DNA from: Konateibacter massiliensis
Lineage (GTDB): Bacteria > Bacillota > Clostridia > Lachnospirales > Lachnospiraceae
Assembly (NCBI RefSeq): GCF_900184995.1
Contig: NZ_LT860099.1
Span: 1,579,931 to 1,643,930 of the forward strand
DNA: 64,000 nucleotides
Direction of reading: 5' to 3'
In this document: in pieces, positions 1 to 9,602 of the stretch
Numbering within the stretch: position 1 is the first letter of the stretch
How the letters are laid out: each line of letters starts with the position of its first letter
The notes under the pieces: model-generated
Seen by the model: only the letters and a program-made list of their open reading frames with translations
Databases searched by the model: none
Told to the model about the DNA's origin: nothing
Made by a program: the position numbers and the translations under genes

Positions 1-442
1 AGGCTTCTATCATTTCTTTTGGCATTCCCCGCCGGACATGCTCATAGATATAGCCCTCCTCCAAGACCGCTTCCTGCTCTATCTTCTTTATCTCATAGAG
101 AATATCTTCACTTTTGATGTATCTGCTTCTCCCCGGCAGGCATCGCAAAGCGTTTCCCTCTTCATCCTCCCCCAGCCCGTACCTGCATTCCGATACATAT
201 TGCATAAAGTATTGAATCATACCGAATTTGTTGTTTGTGGCATGCTCTTTTCCCTCTACCTCTAAGGTGTTTGCTATTATATTGAGCAAGGTGGACTTTC
301 CGCTTCCGTTATCACCGTATAATACTGTGATAGGAGAAAATACGACCAGTCTTTCATCTTTTTTAGCAAATACGTTGTATGGGTAGATGTTTGGGTTTTT
401 TACTTTTTTGCCTGACAGCAAAAAACTGCTTAAGTATATCAT
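1..442 (-). CDS. ATP-binding protein with P-loop, N-terminal part (runs off left edge)
   Basis: The reverse strand is open from an ATG at 440-442 to the window edge, giving about 147 residues. A Walker A motif GDNGSGKST is readable near residues 46-54 (around 290-310), followed by LLNIIANTL, which is typical of AAA/ABC-type ATPases of the OLD/RecF-like kind that have a short N-terminal strand pair before the P-loop. The remainder is charged and contains no further recognisable motif inside the window. A purine-rich GGGAG lies upstream of the ATG. The gene starts 9 bases beyond the stop of the ArsC-like gene, so the two are probably cotranscribed. The Walker B and signature regions lie outside the window, so the exact subfamily and role cannot be given. 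Confidence 0.75.
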   Translation of the reverse strand, partial: MIYLSSFLLSGKKVKNPNIYPYNVFAKKDERLVVFSPITVLYGDNGSGKSTLLNIIANTLEVEGKEHATNNKFGMIQYFMQYVSECRYGLGEDEEGNALRCLPGRSRYIKSEDILYEIKKIEQEAVLEEGYIYEHVRRGMPKEMIEA

Positions 443-451
443 AATAATCTG

Positions 452-793
452 CTACTCCCATTCCTTCCAAATATCAGGTCGATATCCAACAGTCGCTTTC
501 TTCCCGTTTCTCACAATCGGAGTCAGCAAAACCTGCTGATTTTCTAATACTTTTTCGTCCTTATCCTCATCTGCAATATATTGTATTAATGCAAGAGCGT
601 CTTTGTCTTTGCAGTTTGAATTCAGTATCTTATCCAATCCTCCCGCTGCCTGTTTCACACTGATATATTCTCCCTTGCTTAACCCCTTTTGCTTTATATC
701 AATAAATTGGTATTTAACACCCCGCTCTTTAAAATATCTCTGTGCTTTTTTCGTGTCAAAGCACTTGGTTGTTCCGAATATTTGAATGTTCAT
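452..793 (-). CDS. ArsC/Spx-family thioredoxin-fold protein
   Basis: 113 residues with the ArsC-family opening IFGTTKCFDTKKAQRYF, where Cys11 is the single N-terminal redox or catalytic cysteine and no CxxC partner follows. The LLTPIVRNGKK segment near residue 90 matches the conserved cis-proline turn of ArsC/YffB/Spx proteins. A second cysteine, Cys61, is present. Family members are glutathione- or thioredoxin-dependent arsenate reductases or Spx-like regulators of RNA polymerase. The length fits the family. With no ars genes beside it, arsenate reduction is not supported and the protein is better left as an ArsC-family protein of unknown substrate. It precedes the partial ATPase gene on the same strand. 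Confidence 0.85.
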   Translation of the reverse strand: MNIQIFGTTKCFDTKKAQRYFKERGVKYQFIDIKQKGLSKGEYISVKQAAGGLDKILNSNCKDKDALALIQYIADEDKDEKVLENQQVLLTPIVRNGKKATVGYRPDIWKEWE

Positions 794-885
794 CTTTTGT
801 CCTTTCTAATTTTATTCTTTCTATTGATTATTATATACTTTCCTAAAAGTGTCAACGTAATTGATGGTTTTATATCTCTTGAAGT

Positions 886-2619
886 TTATAGCGGCAATGA
901 ATCCCTTACACACAAAGCCCCCCAGCCGACCAATGGGCTAGGATACTCCGTCACTCCCGGTATCGGCCTTGCTCCCTTTATCAGATATGCCTTCACCTTT
1001 TCCCCATACAAAAACGGATCATTTCCGTCTATAATGCCCCATTCCATCATCATCGCGCACCCTCCTGTCACAAAAGGTGTTGCCATTGAGGTTCCCGAAA
1101 ACACTCCATATCCCCCATTCACTGCAGCCGAGGTGATATCAACTCCCGGGGCAGCGATATCCGGTTTCACAATTCTCACATCATTTGCATATCCTCTTCC
1201 TGAAAATGCGGCGTAGCTCCCAACCATTGTATTATATGCTCCCACTGAGATTGCCCTTATTGATGTGGAGGGAATTGTGAGTGTAATATCTGCATTTGGT
1301 CTTAAAAAATTTGTTCCGACATTCAATGCACCCTCACTAGGAAGCCACATATTGTAATTTCCCGCCACAATTCTTCGTGGGACAAGGCTGATCGTCCATA
1401 TGCCGTCCGCTATATAATCTCCTCGAGGTATAAAATCAATATAAATTTCCTGAGCCGTGCTGTAAGGGCTTGGTTCTCCGTAATAAAGCAACAGCTGGGT
1501 ATTTTCCAAAACAAAGCGCTGCGGACCTAGAATCTGCTGTATTGGACCGACCGTCGTACCTCCCGGTGACCTTATCATGATATCTACATCATCCGAATAC
1601 GACTTCCATATTTGGAGATTCAGTGTTGTCTCATATTCTGAGACGGCAATTTCCACCGCTTCTATCACGCCCTCTATGAGCATTCCCGACGTGTGACCAG
1701 CAGCGGCTCCCTCATTTCCCGTACCGATGCAAATACATGTTTTCCATACATTTGCTGCAAGATTAATATAAGTTTCGAGCAAGGAGGTTCCGTCATGGGA
1801 GCCGTATGTATTGCCAAAGCTTAGATTCAAAGAAACGGGCATCTGATATTCCAATGCCTTTCTAATCACATAGTCAATCGCCTGCATAAGCTCCGTCGTT
1901 CTCGGAAAAGAGTCTGTGCGGGGTGTTCCAAGTTTCACCACAATCATTCTACTCTGAGAGGCAACACCTCGATATAAGCCGTTTGATGCTCTTCCGTTTC
2001 CCGCTGCAATTCCTGAAACAGCCGTGCCATGTCCACTCAAATCTCTGCTTGGCACAATTGCCATCTGTTCCTGCAGCGTTGGGGCACGAAGCGCCTCATT
2101 GATTTGTTCCTCTGTATACTCCGTGCCAATGCTATACCCTGCCGGAGGATTTCCGGGAATTGTCTGATCCCACAAATTTAAAAGTCTTGTGGTTCCGTTT
2201 GGATTTCTAAAATCCGGATGACTGTAATCGATTCCCGAGTCGACCACTGCTACCAAAATCCCCTGCCCAAACAGGTTATATTCCGAGCCTTGAAGGGCAT
2301 TCATACATGACGCCGCCCTTCCTCTGTTAACAGCAAAGAAAAGGCGTTTGGGTTTTTCAATATATTCAATTTCAGGGAAATTGGGCAGCTCCCGCAACAC
2401 GCTTTCCGTCACTGTTAAAATAGCGTACTGGTTCATAAGGGTGACGACGTTAATCGCCTCCGATTGCAGCCGCCCAATGTCTCCTGAGTATTTTACAATT
2501 ACGTCCCATGTGCGCTCCAGCTCATTGTAACCTACATTCAAATTCAAGGATTTTTCTCTTTCCCGTTCTGTGGCGTCGAGTGCGAGGTTTAAAAGATTTT
2601 CAATTTTTTGATTTGTCAT
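886..2619 (-). CDS. CspA-like subtilisin-family serine protease (S8)
   Basis: 577 residues. The catalytic triad is complete: Asp127 in VAVVDSGIDYSHPDF, His197 in DLSGHGTAVSGIAAG, and Ser511 in FSGTSMATPFVTGG. About 100 residues precede the protease core, as a prodomain would. A long insertion (roughly residues 310-450, beta-rich) separates the oxyanion Asn region (GTGNEGAAAGHTSG) from the Ser box; this jellyroll-containing layout is that of the clostridial CspA-like S8 group, whose members process spore germination proteins or act at the cell surface. No signal peptide is visible. The gene stands alone on the reverse strand and no sleC or spore cortex gene is in the window, so a germination role is only suggested by family. 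An AAAGG precedes the ATG. Confidence 0.9.
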   Translation of the reverse strand: MTNQKIENLLNLALDATEREREKSLNLNVGYNELERTWDVIVKYSGDIGRLQSEAINVVTLMNQYAILTVTESVLRELPNFPEIEYIEKPKRLFFAVNRGRAASCMNALQGSEYNLFGQGILVAVVDSGIDYSHPDFRNPNGTTRLLNLWDQTIPGNPPAGYSIGTEYTEEQINEALRAPTLQEQMAIVPSRDLSGHGTAVSGIAAGNGRASNGLYRGVASQSRMIVVKLGTPRTDSFPRTTELMQAIDYVIRKALEYQMPVSLNLSFGNTYGSHDGTSLLETYINLAANVWKTCICIGTGNEGAAAGHTSGMLIEGVIEAVEIAVSEYETTLNLQIWKSYSDDVDIMIRSPGGTTVGPIQQILGPQRFVLENTQLLLYYGEPSPYSTAQEIYIDFIPRGDYIADGIWTISLVPRRIVAGNYNMWLPSEGALNVGTNFLRPNADITLTIPSTSIRAISVGAYNTMVGSYAAFSGRGYANDVRIVKPDIAAPGVDITSAAVNGGYGVFSGTSMATPFVTGGCAMMMEWGIIDGNDPFLYGEKVKAYLIKGARPIPGVTEYPSPLVGWGALCVRDSLPL

Positions 2620-2727
2620 AAAAAACCTTTTTTATTATCATATGCACTACTCTAAAATCTTAACTCCATTTCTCAACAGTATCGTATTATAAAACTATAA
2701 AATATTAATCATTTGATATAACCAAAA

Positions 2728-2765
2728 AGAAACTTCCTATCTTTCATTCAACATAGGAAGTTTCT
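2728..2765. terminator. Bidirectional terminator after deoC
   Basis: A 13-bp perfect inverted repeat, AGAAACTTCCTAT at 2728-2740 and its complement at 2753-2765, is flanked by A-runs and T-runs on both sides. It lies 50 bases past the deoC stop on the reverse strand and forms the 3' end of the nucleoside operon. The rest of 2620-2814 holds nothing else recognisable. Confidence 0.8.
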
Positions 2766-2814
2766 TTTTTATTCATGACAAGTGAAACTGCTCGCAGCTT
2801 CATCTTGTTTTCAA

Positions 2815-3456
2815 CTATTTTATAATATCTACCGTAGCACTCGTTCCGAGTCTGTTTGCTCCGGCTTCCGCCATCGCTTCGGCTGTTTTTCTGTCACGGA
2901 TACCGCCGGAAGCCTTTACACCGATTTCAGCTCCTACTGTCTCTCGCATCAGCTTTACATCCGCTGTCGTCGCTCCGCCTGTACTAAAGCCGGTCGAGGT
3001 CTTTACAAAATCAGCTTCTGCCTTTTTGGAAAGCTCACACGCTTTCACCTTTTCTTCGTCTGTGAGCAGGCAAGCTTCAATGATAACCTTTAAAATTGCC
3101 TTATCCTTACATGCTTCCTTTACTTTTCTGATGTCTTCGTAAACCACATCATATTCCTTATCCTTCAAGGCACCTACGTTGATTACCATATCAATCTCTT
3201 CTGCTCCGTCCTCGATTGCTGCCTCTGTCTCAAAGCATTTTGCTCTTGTCGACATCATTCCGAGAGGAAAGCCTACAACACTGCAAACCTTCACATCACT
3301 GCCTTTTAGTTTTTCTGCCACAAAAGCGGTGTAGTATGAGTTCACGCACACCGATGCAAAATCATGTTCCAATGCCTCTTCACATATTTTTGTAACTTGT
3401 GCTTTCGTCGCATCTGCTTTTAAAATTGTATGATCAAAATATTTTGCTGTTAACAT
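2815..3456 (-). CDS. deoC: Deoxyribose-phosphate aldolase
   Basis: 213 residues. It cleaves 2-deoxyribose 5-phosphate to glyceraldehyde 3-phosphate and acetaldehyde, the last step in using the sugar of deoxynucleosides. The Schiff-base lysine is Lys152 in [14 protein letters not shown], and the second active-site segment [14 protein letters not shown] and the ending [10 protein letters not shown] are intact. The length is normal for the short bacterial class. It is the last gene of the operon running from 9602 and starts one base after the stop of the amidohydrolase, so translation is probably coupled. A role in nucleoside catabolism fits the DeoR-type regulator and nucleoside-type ABC importer in the same block. 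Confidence 0.97.
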   Translation of the reverse strand: MLTAKYFDHTILKADATKAQVTKICEEALEHDFASVCVNSYYTAFVAEKLKGSDVKVCSVVGFPLGMMSTRAKCFETEAAIEDGAEEIDMVINVGALKDKEYDVVYEDIRKVKEACKDKAILKVIIEACLLTDEEKVKACELSKKAEADFVKTSTGFSTGGATTADVKLMRETVGAEIGVKASGGIRDRKTAEAMAEAGANRLGTSATVDIIK

Positions 3457-3457
3457 A

Positions 3458-4744
3458 TTAACTCCTTTCGTTTTTCATATCATTCACGATTTTTTCAACC
3501 CGCTCATAGAGAGCAAGAGGCTCTTCTCCTATATAGAACCTGCCGTCCTCATAAAGAATTTTACCATTTACCATCGTCATCTTTACATTCTGCTTGCTGC
3601 CGCTGTAAACGATGTTTTTTGTGATATTGTGAATCGGTCTCATATTTGGCTGACTTAAGTCTATCATAATAATGTCCGCAAGCTTGCCTTCCGCCAAAAT
3701 ATCGCATTCATCAAGCCCCATTGCTTTTGCACCACCGACTGTCGCCATATAAAGCACGTCGTTGCCATCCATCGCAGCCGCATCCATTTGTTTTAACTTC
3801 TGTAGTCCTGTCACGAGAAACATTTCCCGAAACATATCCAGACAGTTATTGCTCGCCGGTCCGTCCGTTCCGATTGCAAGGTTAATACCCAGCTCCTTCA
3901 TCTGTACAAGTGGGGCAATTCCACTCGCCAGCTTTACATTAGAGCCCGGGTTAGTCACAACCGACATCCCTCGCTCCTTAAATATAGCCATGTCCTCTTC
4001 CGTCATATGGATGCAGTGATAACCGCCTCCTCCATATTCAAACATACCGAGGCTGTCCAAGAATGCGGTCGGTGTCATCTGATACCGTTCCAGACACTCC
4101 GCCACTTCCTTTTTGCTCTCCGAGTTATGTGTGTAGACAGGAGCCTTATATTTTTTGGCAAGTGCCGCTATACCCTCCAGACGTTCTCTGTCTGTCGTGT
4201 ATTCCGCATGGAAGCCCAACTGATAGTCAATCAGCTCATGATAACTTTGGTAAGTCTTATAATACTCCTCCATAAGCTCCACAGACTGGGTAAAATTGTT
4301 CATTGAGCCCACCATTACCGTACGGAAGCCACAGTCTACCGATGCCTTTGCAATTGGCTCCGGAGACAGGTACATATCAAAGTTGGCGGTGATACCGCTT
4401 GTCAGATACTCCATAATGGCAAGCTTGCTAAAATCATAGATGTGCTCGTGATTTAGCTTTGCCTCCATCGGAAACACCTGATTGTGAAGCCAGTCCAAAA
4501 GCGGCATGTCATCCGCATAGGACCGTAAAAAAGTCATTCCTGAGTGGGTGTGAGCATTCTTAAAGCCCGGCATAAGCAGGTTTTTGGAAACATCAATCTC
4601 CCTGTCCCACACTATCTCCTTAGAAGGCTTTGAGGAATTTGAGCCTACATAGCTTATTTTATTTCCTTCCACCCACAGCTCCCCCTCGATAACGGAGAAA
4701 TCCGCCATCGTGAGGATTCTGGCATTATAAAATCTAATATTCAT
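3458..4744 (-). CDS. Amidohydrolase, MTA/SAH or nucleobase deaminase type
   Basis: 428 residues of the metal-dependent amidohydrolase superfamily. The metal-binding HxH is His65/His67 in [10 protein letters not shown]. Further ligand motifs are the HAEYTTDRE region, CIHMTEEDM, and the catalytic-Asp segment [16 protein letters not shown]. The opening [20 protein letters not shown]-type segment is characteristic of the MtaD/TrzN/guanine deaminase branch. Within a nucleoside import and deoC operon the likely substrate is an adenosine-like nucleoside, 5-methylthioadenosine/S-adenosylhomocysteine, or a free base; sequence alone does not decide. It ends one base before deoC and begins 9 bases after the permease stop. 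Confidence 0.88.
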   Translation of the reverse strand: MNIRFYNARILTMADFSVIEGELWVEGNKISYVGSNSSKPSKEIVWDREIDVSKNLLMPGFKNAHTHSGMTFLRSYADDMPLLDWLHNQVFPMEAKLNHEHIYDFSKLAIMEYLTSGITANFDMYLSPEPIAKASVDCGFRTVMVGSMNNFTQSVELMEEYYKTYQSYHELIDYQLGFHAEYTTDRERLEGIAALAKKYKAPVYTHNSESKKEVAECLERYQMTPTAFLDSLGMFEYGGGGYHCIHMTEEDMAIFKERGMSVVTNPGSNVKLASGIAPLVQMKELGINLAIGTDGPASNNCLDMFREMFLVTGLQKLKQMDAAAMDGNDVLYMATVGGAKAMGLDECDILAEGKLADIIMIDLSQPNMRPIHNITKNIVYSGSKQNVKMTMVNGKILYEDGRFYIGEEPLALYERVEKIVNDMKNERS

Positions 4745-4753
4745 ATGCTGCCC

Positions 4754-5707
4754 CTATCTGGCACCCTTGTCATATGGAATACCCTCTGCGCGCGGTGCCT
4801 GAGAATTTTTCGATGTAAATACAAGTACAATTAAGGTCATAATATATGGTATCATTTTGTAAATATAGCTTGGTACCCCAAGGGAAGCTAAAATCGGAAT
4901 TCCTGAATAGGAAGCCGCTATCGTCTTCATCAATCCAAAGAAAACAGAAGCAAATAAAATTCTGATTGGGTGCCACTGTCCGAATATCAATACTGCCAGT
5001 GCCAAGAAACCATAGCCCGCAACGGTTGCATTAAAGTTTGTAGAAGTCGGAACGACAAATACTAAACCACCGATACCGCCAAGCGCACCGGATATCAGAA
5101 CACCTGCATACTGCATTTTATATACGTTGATACCGACAGAGTCCGCCGCCTGTGGATGCTCTCCGCATGCACGAAGGCGAAGTCCGAATTTCGTTTTATA
5201 TAGCACAACCGTAGATACAATCAAAATCAAAAATCCGATATAGGTTGTGATATAAGTATTTTTAAAGAACAAGTTTCCGATAACCGGAATGCTTCCAAGC
5301 CCCGGAACTGACTCAATACGGAACGTATTGGTAAACTGGATCTGCTGTACTCCCTGTAAAATTCTTGCAAAGAAAATTGCAAAAGCAGGAGCAAAAAGAT
5401 TTAATGCCGTACCGCTTATCGTCTGGTCTGCCTTCATGTTGATGGAGGCAAAGGCATGGAATAAGGAAAACAGCATACCCGCAGCCGCAGCCACCAAAAC
5501 TGCAAGAATAAGCTGAGTCTGACCGCTTAAGAAGCCCTGTGTCTGATTAATAAACAGAATACTCACAAAGGCACCCATAATCATAATACCTTCTAAAGCG
5601 ATATTGATAATACCGGAGCGTTCCGAAAACATTCCGCCAAGTGCAACGATAAGCAGCGGAATCGTAAAAAACATGGTCTGCTGAAATATGGAAAACACTA
5701 TATTCAT
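4754..5707 (-). CDS. Nucleoside-type ABC transporter permease (second)
   Basis: 317 residues, almost entirely hydrophobic with about eight to nine membrane segments. The N-terminal motif GGMFSERSGIINIALEGIMIMGAF and the internal RACGEHPQAADSVGINVYKMQYAGVLISGALGG are hallmarks of the BPD_transp_2 permeases of the BmpA/NupQ/YufQ import systems for purine and pyrimidine nucleosides. It overlaps the preceding permease gene by 4 bases and forms the membrane pair with it. Together with the double ATPase and the BMP lipoprotein the importer is complete. Confidence 0.93.
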   Translation of the reverse strand: MNIVFSIFQQTMFFTIPLLIVALGGMFSERSGIINIALEGIMIMGAFVSILFINQTQGFLSGQTQLILAVLVAAAAGMLFSLFHAFASINMKADQTISGTALNLFAPAFAIFFARILQGVQQIQFTNTFRIESVPGLGSIPVIGNLFFKNTYITTYIGFLILIVSTVVLYKTKFGLRLRACGEHPQAADSVGINVYKMQYAGVLISGALGGIGGLVFVVPTSTNFNATVAGYGFLALAVLIFGQWHPIRILFASVFFGLMKTIAASYSGIPILASLGVPSYIYKMIPYIMTLIVLVFTSKNSQAPRAEGIPYDKGAR

Positions 5708-6789
5708 GCTTTTTTACCTCCATTTCTCTTTTTGTCAAAACGTCCCATCAGTGTCTTGATGATAAGTGCAAAGGCACTGAAATAAATAATAACCGCTACG
5801 ATGATATCAATGATTTCTGTGGAAAACTCAAACAGCTGCAAGTAAAAACCTCCTGCTGTGATATACGCGATAAACAAGCCTGCAAGCAAAATTCCAAAAG
5901 GACTTGATAAACCGAGTAAAGCAACAGAGATGCCGGTAAAGCCTTCTGATGCCAGCACATCGACAATTTCAATATGCTTTCCTGAGCCGGCAAGATATAC
6001 AAGCCCGCCTGCAAGTCCTGAAAGAGCACCTGCGATTGCCATTGATAAAATAATGTTTCTCTTTTCATTCATACCCGCGTATTTACTGGCATCCCTGTTA
6101 AAGCCTGCCGCTTTCAGCTCAAAGCCGAAGGTTGTCTTATTCAACAGAAAATGGATGACAATGACAACCAGCACCGCAATAAAGAACCCGCCGTTAATAC
6201 TGGAGCCCGGGAAAATGATATTCAATCCCATTTTAGGGATTTGTGCCGCCTTATCAACTGATATGGACTGGTTTCTGAGACTGTCAAACAGAGCCTTGCT
6301 GCCCTTTACCGTAAAGTTTACCAGATACATACCGATATAATTCATCATGATACACGCAATTACAACATTTACGTTAAAATATGCATTCAGCGCTCCCGGA
6401 ACCAATGCCCACAGAGCACCTGCCACCATACTTACAAGCACTGCCACAAGCCACTGTGCATTTCCGAGAAAATCTCCTCGTATTCCCACTACAACAGCGG
6501 CAAAAGCACCTACAATAAACTGTCCCGGTGTACCAATGTTAAATAGTCCTGTCCGAAACGCAAAGCCTACTGAGAGACCGGTCAGAATAATCGGTGTCGC
6601 ATAGTAAAATACTTGTCCCACTCCCTTTAAGCCATGCGTAAAAGAGCCTGTCAATATTGTCAAAAAGCCCGGCAATGCCTGAGAGGGATTACTGAATATC
6701 AAAATAATAAATCCAAATAATAATCCGACGATAACAGCAAAAACAGAGGACGTCAGTCCTACCAGTTTTTTATTCTTTGCCTCATTCAT
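5704..6789 (-). CDS. Nucleoside-type ABC transporter permease (first)
   Basis: 361 residues when started at the ATG at 6787-6789, which is preceded by a strong GAGGAGGG; an upstream in-frame start at 6888 lies deep inside the ATPase gene and lacks a ribosome site. The protein opens MNEAKNKKLVGL, then carries multiple membrane segments and the YufP/NupP signature GLSVGFAFRTGLFNIGTPGQ and GFNRDASKYAGMNEKRNI. It is the longer of the two BPD_transp_2 permeases of a nucleoside importer, overlaps the ATPase stop by 8 bases and the next permease by 4 bases, so translational coupling through the operon is likely. Confidence 0.93.
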   Translation of the reverse strand: MNEAKNKKLVGLTSSVFAVIVGLLFGFIILIFSNPSQALPGFLTILTGSFTHGLKGVGQVFYYATPIILTGLSVGFAFRTGLFNIGTPGQFIVGAFAAVVVGIRGDFLGNAQWLVAVLVSMVAGALWALVPGALNAYFNVNVVIACIMMNYIGMYLVNFTVKGSKALFDSLRNQSISVDKAAQIPKMGLNIIFPGSSINGGFFIAVLVVIVIHFLLNKTTFGFELKAAGFNRDASKYAGMNEKRNIILSMAIAGALSGLAGGLVYLAGSGKHIEIVDVLASEGFTGISVALLGLSSPFGILLAGLFIAYITAGGFYLQLFEFSTEIIDIIVAVIIYFSAFALIIKTLMGRFDKKRNGGKKA

Positions 6790-8323
6790 GCTGCTTTCCC
6801 TCCTCTTTCTTTGAGCCTGCCATATAAAGTCCCAATTCCTGAATCGTGACCTGCTTCGGATCCAAATCCGCCACAATCTCGCCTTCATAAATAACTAAAA
6901 TTCGGTCACTTAAATTCATTACCTCATCTAACTCAAGTGAGATAAGCAAAACTGCCCTGCCCTTATCTCGCTGTTCAATGATCTGCTTATGTATAAATTC
7001 AATCGCACCTACGTCCAAACCACGCGTAGGCTGTACAGCAATCAAAATATCAGGGTTTTTATCAATCTCTCTCGCAATAATTGCCTTCTGCTGATTTCCG
7101 CCGGACATACTTCTGGCACTTGTAATACTTCCCTGTCCGCTTCGTATATCGAATTTTTCAATCAGCTTGTTTGCATATTCTTCTATTTTGTTGAATTTAA
7201 GAAAACCACGCTTCTGAAATTCCGGGGAAAAATACTGCTGTAAAACCAGATTTTCTCCCAATGTATAATCAAGAACCAAGCCATGCTTATGTCTGTCTTC
7301 CGGAATATGGGACAGACCATGCGTGTTTTTATAGCGGATACTCTTTTTCGTCATATCCTCGCCGTTTAACACAATCTTTCCTGCATCCATTCCCGTGATT
7401 CCCGTGATTGCCTGAATGAGCTCACTCTGTCCGTTTCCGTCAATTCCGGCAATACATACAACTTCCCCTCTTCTTACTTGGAAAGTCACGTCATTTACGA
7501 CACTTTTTGTATGTCCTTCTTTTTTGGATTTGACCGTGAGTCCGCTGATATCAAGCACCACCTCACCCGGCTTTGCTTCCTTTTTTTCTATTTTTAAATT
7601 AATTTTACGGCCCACCATCATCTCTGACATGGCTTCCTTGTCCGTATCCTTTACCTCAACCGTTCCGATGTATTTTCCACGGCGAAGTACCGTGCATCGG
7701 TCCGCAACCGCCTTAATCTCATTGAGTTTATGTGTGATAAAGATGATTGACTTTCCTTCCTTTGTCAAGTTCCTCATGATGTTCATCAATTCATCTATCT
7801 CTTGAGGTGTAAGAACTGCTGTCGGCTCATCAAAAATCAGTATTTCATTATCTCTATACAGCATCTTCAATATCTCCACGCGTTGCTGCATTCCAACCGT
7901 GATATCCGAAATAAGGGCGTCCGGCTCCACAAAAAGATTGTACTTTTCACTCAGCTCTACAACCTTCTTTCTTGCCTCCTTCATTTCCATTAAACCATAT
8001 TTTACGCTTTCCATTCCCAGAACAATGTTCTGCAATACCGTAAAATTATGCACCAGCTTAAAATGCTGATGAACCATTCCGATTCCCAAATCATTTGCAT
8101 CTAATGGGCTGTTAATTTTCACTTCATTACCCTTTACCTTAATAACACCTTTTTCCGGCTGGTAAAGTCCGAATAATACACTCATCAGGGTAGATTTTCC
8201 TGCACCGTTCTCACCTAAGAGTGCATGGATTTCACCTTTTTTAATTTGAAGTGTAATATCATCGTTGGCAATAATTCCAGGAAATTCTTTCGTTATACCG
8301 AGCATCTCAATAATGTATTCCAT
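6782..8323 (-). CDS. Nucleoside-type ABC transporter ATP-binding protein, two NBDs
   Basis: 513 residues with two nucleotide-binding domains, the architecture of YufO/NupO and RbsA. The first domain has Walker A LLGENGAGKST, a Q-loop in GMVHQHFKLV and Walker B ILIFDEPTAVLTPQE. The second has a degenerate P-loop, GIDGNGQSEL, lacking the Lys-Ser/Thr pair, with an intact signature SGGNQQKAIIARE and the LDVGAIEFIHK D-loop. Loss of the second P-loop lysine is usual in this subfamily, meaning a single competent ATP site. It energises import by the two permeases that follow in the operon. Confidence 0.95.
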   Translation of the reverse strand: MEYIIEMLGITKEFPGIIANDDITLQIKKGEIHALLGENGAGKSTLMSVLFGLYQPEKGVIKVKGNEVKINSPLDANDLGIGMVHQHFKLVHNFTVLQNIVLGMESVKYGLMEMKEARKKVVELSEKYNLFVEPDALISDITVGMQQRVEILKMLYRDNEILIFDEPTAVLTPQEIDELMNIMRNLTKEGKSIIFITHKLNEIKAVADRCTVLRRGKYIGTVEVKDTDKEAMSEMMVGRKINLKIEKKEAKPGEVVLDISGLTVKSKKEGHTKSVVNDVTFQVRRGEVVCIAGIDGNGQSELIQAITGITGMDAGKIVLNGEDMTKKSIRYKNTHGLSHIPEDRHKHGLVLDYTLGENLVLQQYFSPEFQKRGFLKFNKIEEYANKLIEKFDIRSGQGSITSARSMSGGNQQKAIIAREIDKNPDILIAVQPTRGLDVGAIEFIHKQIIEQRDKGRAVLLISLELDEVMNLSDRILVIYEGEIVADLDPKQVTIQELGLYMAGSKKEEGKQHE

Positions 8324-8349
8324 CTGTTCACCTCAATGTTATTTTTAAA

Positions 8350-8375
8350 AAGGGAATGCCAAATAGCATCCCCTT
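8350..8375 (-). terminator. Intercistronic attenuator hairpin between BMP lipoprotein and ATPase genes
   Basis: On the reverse strand AAGGGGATGC (8366-8375) pairs with GCATTCCCTT (8350-8359) around a 6-base loop, then TTTTT follows. It lies 57 bases past the lipoprotein stop. Partial termination here would give the usual excess of binding protein over membrane components. Confidence 0.65.
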
Positions 8376-8432
8376 CTATTGTTACCTAAAATGCTTGTTC
8401 AAACATTTTGTCTTCTATTGCAATACACCTAA

Positions 8433-9602
8433 TTATTCTACAACTGAATACTTTACTGCCTTAAGTCCTAAATCATCAACTGTTAAAGTAGAATCGTTTT
8501 TGATTTCGATTTCACCGGCTGCAAGCTTTCCGAAAATAGTATCGTAGTCATCTGATGAGAAAGTAGTAAACTTAGAAGTATCCATAGGAAGACCTACACC
8601 GTCATTTGCTGCGCTGAACGTAGTTGTCTGTCCGCCGGCAAAAGCACCGTCATATTCAGACTTAATTCCGTCATACACAGATACGGATAATTTCTTCATT
8701 GCGGAAGTGATTACGGTAGCTGATTCAGGAGACTGGTCAACGTCAACACCGATTACAACCTTACCGCTTGCCTCTGCTGCTGCCATTACAGAGTTACCAA
8801 CTCCGCCACCGCAACCAAAGATTACTTCAGTACCTGCACCATACCAGGAAGCTGCCAATGCCTGAACCTCAGGAGTTGCATCAAATCCACCTGTATAGTT
8901 GTAAGAAACTTCAACAGAGTCAATTCCCATTTCATTTGCTGCATATTCAGCACCCTGAAGGAATCCGTAACCATAACGAATAACTGCCGGAACTGCCATA
9001 CCACCCATGAAACCAAGCTTTGTATAGCCTTCTTTTACTGCTGCATAACCTGCTAAGAAACCTGGCTGATCTTCCTGGAATAAAATAGCCATTGTGTTAT
9101 CTGCTGTCTTATACTCAGAATAATCTGCATTGTGTGGTTCACCATCTAATAAGATGAATTTTACATCCGGATTTAAGTCCTGTTCAATGAAAACTGCCTC
9201 TTCAAATAAGTATCCAGGGCAAACTACGATTTTTGCACCGCCTTCAATTGCAAGCTCAATTGTCTCTGCATAGGAATCGGTTGTCTTTTCTGCCGGCTGG
9301 TAGTATTTATATGTCTTTCCGCTTTCTTCTGCGTACTGAACTACACCTTCCCAAGCGCCCTGATTAAAGGATTTGTCATCGATTGTTCCGATGTCTGTAA
9401 CAAGTGCAAGCTCATAGCCTTCTGCTGATGCCTCGCTCTGTGCAGCTGTATCATCTGTTGCTTCTGCTGCATCTGTTGTCTCAGTTGTCGTTGCAGTTGA
9501 ATCCTTTGCAGGCTCAGTTGTTGTAGTGTTTGAGCTGCCGCAGCCTGCTAGAGAAGCTACCATACAGCCTGCTAAAACCAATGATAAAAGTTTCTTTTTC
9601 AT
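8433..9602 (-). CDS. BMP-family nucleoside-binding lipoprotein
   Basis: 389 residues. A lipoprotein signal is clear: hydrophobic MKKKLLSLVLAGCMVASLAGC with the lipobox cysteine at residue 21, followed by a Ser/Thr/Glu/Ala-rich tether to about residue 65. The mature domain has BMP (PF02608) motifs: LVTDIGTIDDKSFNQGAWEG, FILLDGEPHNADY, LGFMGGMAVPAVIRYGYGFL, and the GVDVDQSPESATVITSAMKK segment. Family members bind purine or pyrimidine nucleosides at the outer face of the membrane. It is the first and presumably most abundant product of the operon; a TTAAGGAGGA ribosome site precedes the ATG. Confidence 0.96.
   Translation of the reverse strand: MKKKLLSLVLAGCMVASLAGCGSSNTTTTEPAKDSTATTTETTDAAEATDDTAAQSEASAEGYELALVTDIGTIDDKSFNQGAWEGVVQYAEESGKTYKYYQPAEKTTDSYAETIELAIEGGAKIVVCPGYLFEEAVFIEQDLNPDVKFILLDGEPHNADYSEYKTADNTMAILFQEDQPGFLAGYAAVKEGYTKLGFMGGMAVPAVIRYGYGFLQGAEYAANEMGIDSVEVSYNYTGGFDATPEVQALAASWYGAGTEVIFGCGGGVGNSVMAAAEASGKVVIGVDVDQSPESATVITSAMKKLSVSVYDGIKSEYDGAFAGGQTTTFSAANDGVGLPMDTSKFTTFSSDDYDTIFGKLAAGEIEIKNDSTLTVDDLGLKAVKYSVVE

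Noticed and set aside
452-793. Arsenate reductase assignment
   Set aside because: ArsC fold is clear, but no ars operon genes are nearby and family members have diverse functions.
689-1216. Forward-strand open frame of 175 codons
   Set aside because: It is antisense to the ArsC-like and subtilase genes, both of which have clear family motifs; it has no ribosome site or recognisable domain.
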